Assembly: GCA_948616425.1 (NCBI GenBank)
Contig: CAPGBJ010000102.1
Span: 1 to 15,325, forward strand
DNA length: 15,325 nt
Source: an uncultured Oscillospiraceae bacterium
Lineage (GTDB): Bacteria; Bacillota; Clostridia; Oscillospirales; Oscillospiraceae
Reading direction: 5' to 3'
Under the pieces are notes generated by a model that searched no databases, was not told the DNA's origin, and was given only the letters and a program-made list of their open reading frames with translations. The translations under genes and the position numbers were made by a program. Numbering within the stretch: position 1 is the first letter of the stretch; each line of letters begins with the position of its first letter. This document shows, piece after piece, positions 13,882 through 15,325 of the stretch.

Positions 13882-15307
13882 CCCCGCGCCTCCTCCAGGT
13901 CTGCCGCCAGCCCCTCCCACACGGCGTACAGGTGGGCCAACTCGTCTTCCAGGGCTTCCCGCTGCTGATAGAGCTCTTGAAGCTTTAAATAATCGGCCGA
14001 CGCCTCCTGAATGGCCTGCTCCAAATCGTACATCTTCTCCTCGGCAGAGGCTACCGCCCGTTCAGCGGCATTGACCTCCTTCTCCAGGTTCTTGGTGCCG
14101 CCAGGGCGCTTTGGCTTGTCCTTTTTCTCGGGAAGCTCGCCCTTCGAGGACGGAGCTCCATCGGCGGCAGTCCCTACAGGATCCAACCGGCCCTTCTCCT
14201 TTGTGGATCGGTACTCCTGATAGGTGCCTTTAAAATCGGTTATTTTGCCGTTCTCCAGCATCCAAATGCGGGTGGCAAAGCGGTCGATAAAGTACCGGTC
14301 GTGGGAGACGAAGAGCAGGTTGCCCTCGTACTCCTCCACCGCCTCCTCGATCCACTCCCGGCTCTGGATGTCCAGGTGATTGGTGGGCTCGTCCAAGATC
14401 AGGAGGTTGATTTTGCTGTCCATGAGCATACACAGGCGCAGCCGGGACTGCTCCCCGCCGGACAGGGCGGACACCGGCTTGAACACGTCCTCCCCACGGA
14501 ATTTGAAGGAGGCCAGCCGGTTCCGGGCGGTCTGGGCGGTGCAGTCCAGGTCGTAGAGCATGGTGTCCACCAGGGTGCGCTCCGGGTGGTCGAAGTGGAT
14601 AATTTGCGGCAGGTAACCTACCTTTACGGTAGGCCCCCTTCTAAGCTTTCCGCCATCCGGTTCCTCCTCACCCATGATGATCTTGATGAGGGTGGACTTA
14701 CCCGTACCGTTGTCCCCCAGCAGGGCGATGCGCTCGCCCCCCTCCACCTCCAGGTTCACGCCAGCAAACAGCGTCCGCTCCCCGAAGGACTTCTCCAGAT
14801 TCTTAATGGACAGCACCTCGTCCCCCCGGAACTCCCGTTCCCCAAAGCGGACCGCCATCTTCCGGTCCTTTTTGGGTTTGTCAGTCTGGCGGATGCGCTC
14901 AATGCGCTTCTCCATGGACTGGGCCCGTTTGAAAATTTTGTCGTTGCCTGAATAGGCCCAGATGCGCAGCTGTTCCGCCGCCTTCTCCAGCTGCTGGATC
15001 TTGGCCTGCTCCTTCTCATACTGCCGCAGCCTCTCCTCATACCGCCGCTCCTTCTCTACGGCGTAGAAGCTGTAATTTCCGCTGTAAAATTCCGCCTTTC
15101 CCTCCTGAATTTCCACCACCCGGCGGACCACCTTGTCCAGGAAGTAGCGGTCATGGGAGACGGCCAGGACGGTGCCCTTGAACTTTTCCAGATACTCCTC
15201 CAGCCACTCGGTGGCCCGCAGGTCCAGGTGGTTGGTGGGCTCATCCAGAAGAAGGATGTCGGTGTCCTCCAGAATAAGCCGGGCCAGGTTGACCCGGGTC
15301 TTCTCCC
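13878..15307 (-). CDS. ABC-F family ATPase (start cut by contig end)
   Basis: Soluble twin-ABC protein of the ABC-F class, which binds the ribosomal E site to relieve stalled translation or protect from drugs. About 475 residues remain. The native part opens at the G-E of the first signature motif (15307), continuing K-T-R-V-N-L-A-R-L, then Walker B I-L-L-L-D-E-P-T-N-H-L-D and S-H-D-R-Y-F-L-D; the first Walker A is missing. Next come the charged interdomain linker (about 14835-15080), a full second domain with Walker A G-D-N-G-T-G-K-S-T (about 14691-14717), L-S-G-G-E-Q (about 14449-14466) and L-I-L-D-E-P-T-N-H-L-D, and a C-terminal coiled coil rich in Glu, Lys and Ala. Both catalytic Glu residues are present. 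The linker and tail suggest a housekeeping YdiF/Uup-like type, but a resistance role cannot be excluded. Both sampled lines are G+C-rich (37 and 41 of 60). No membrane domain is present. Confidence 0.94.
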
Positions 15308-15325
15308 AGATCGGAAGAGCACACG
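15308..15325 (+). other. TruSeq read-2 adapter start (artefact)
   Basis: The last 18 bases are the first bases of the Illumina TruSeq index/read-2 adapter (AGATCGGAAGAGCACACG). Native sequence stops at 15307 inside the first signature motif of the ABC-F gene. Together with the P5 adapter at the other end, in matching orientation, this points to reads that ran through short inserts and were not trimmed before assembly. Confidence 0.97.

Noticed and set aside
14301..14951. 216-codon plus-strand frame opposite the ABC-F gene
   Set aside because: The complementary strand encodes intact Walker and signature motifs; long antisense frames are expected where third positions are G/C-rich.

Overview
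The window is a 15.2 kb piece of bacterial chromosome with sequencing adapter left on both ends. Positions 1-58 match the Illumina P5/TruSeq universal adapter and 15308-15325 match the start of the TruSeq read-2 adapter. Native DNA therefore runs from 59 to 15307, and the two outermost genes (addB and an ABC-F ATPase) are cut by the contig ends, not by biology.

Gene content suggests a Gram-positive, low-redox gut-type Clostridia, probably Oscillospiraceae/Ruminococcaceae (inference). The pointers are AddB-type recombination, a MarR-plus-two-ABC efflux operon with Firmicutes-style heterodimer motifs, an M18 aminopeptidase, a two-domain Sua5/YwlC protein, strong AGGAGG ribosome binding sites and several GTG/TTG starts. 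All three standard stop codons are used and a normal RF1 gene is present, so there is no sign of recoding.

Layout. (1) 59-1041, minus: N-terminal third of addB. (2) 1042-1217: divergent promoter region with an AT-rich dyad that is a good candidate MarR operator. (3) 1218-5493, plus: tightly packed efflux operon marR - ABC half-transporter with a degenerate ATP site - ABC half-transporter with a canonical ATP site, closed by a strong hairpin terminator at 5498-5536 that can also serve the opposite strand. (4) 5671-9171, minus: M18 aminopeptidase, coaE (last step of coenzyme A synthesis), an unrecognised multi-spanning membrane protein and a DUF4180 protein, with gaps of about 70-140 bases. (5) 9240-15307, minus: a compact run whose transcription order is ABC-F ATPase, ydcF-like DUF218 protein, CbrC-family zinc-type protein, prfA (RF1), an unrecognised 85-residue protein, a gph-type HAD phosphatase, one or two possible small membrane peptides, and tsaC/sua5. 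This run is largely about the ribosome and decoding: ribosome-associated ABC-F ATPase, stop-codon release factor and tRNA t6A synthesis. Several junctions are 4-base ATGA overlaps.

Most of the window is ordinary housekeeping. The observations most worth checking are the adapter ends, a GC-rich linker insertion in the second ABC subunit carrying a duplicated W-A-W-K motif, the unannotated small ORFs between gph and tsaC that use ATGA overlaps, and an extra stretch of about 20 residues inside the TsaC catalytic domain. I found no defence system, CRISPR array, insertion sequence, tRNA, rRNA or riboswitch.
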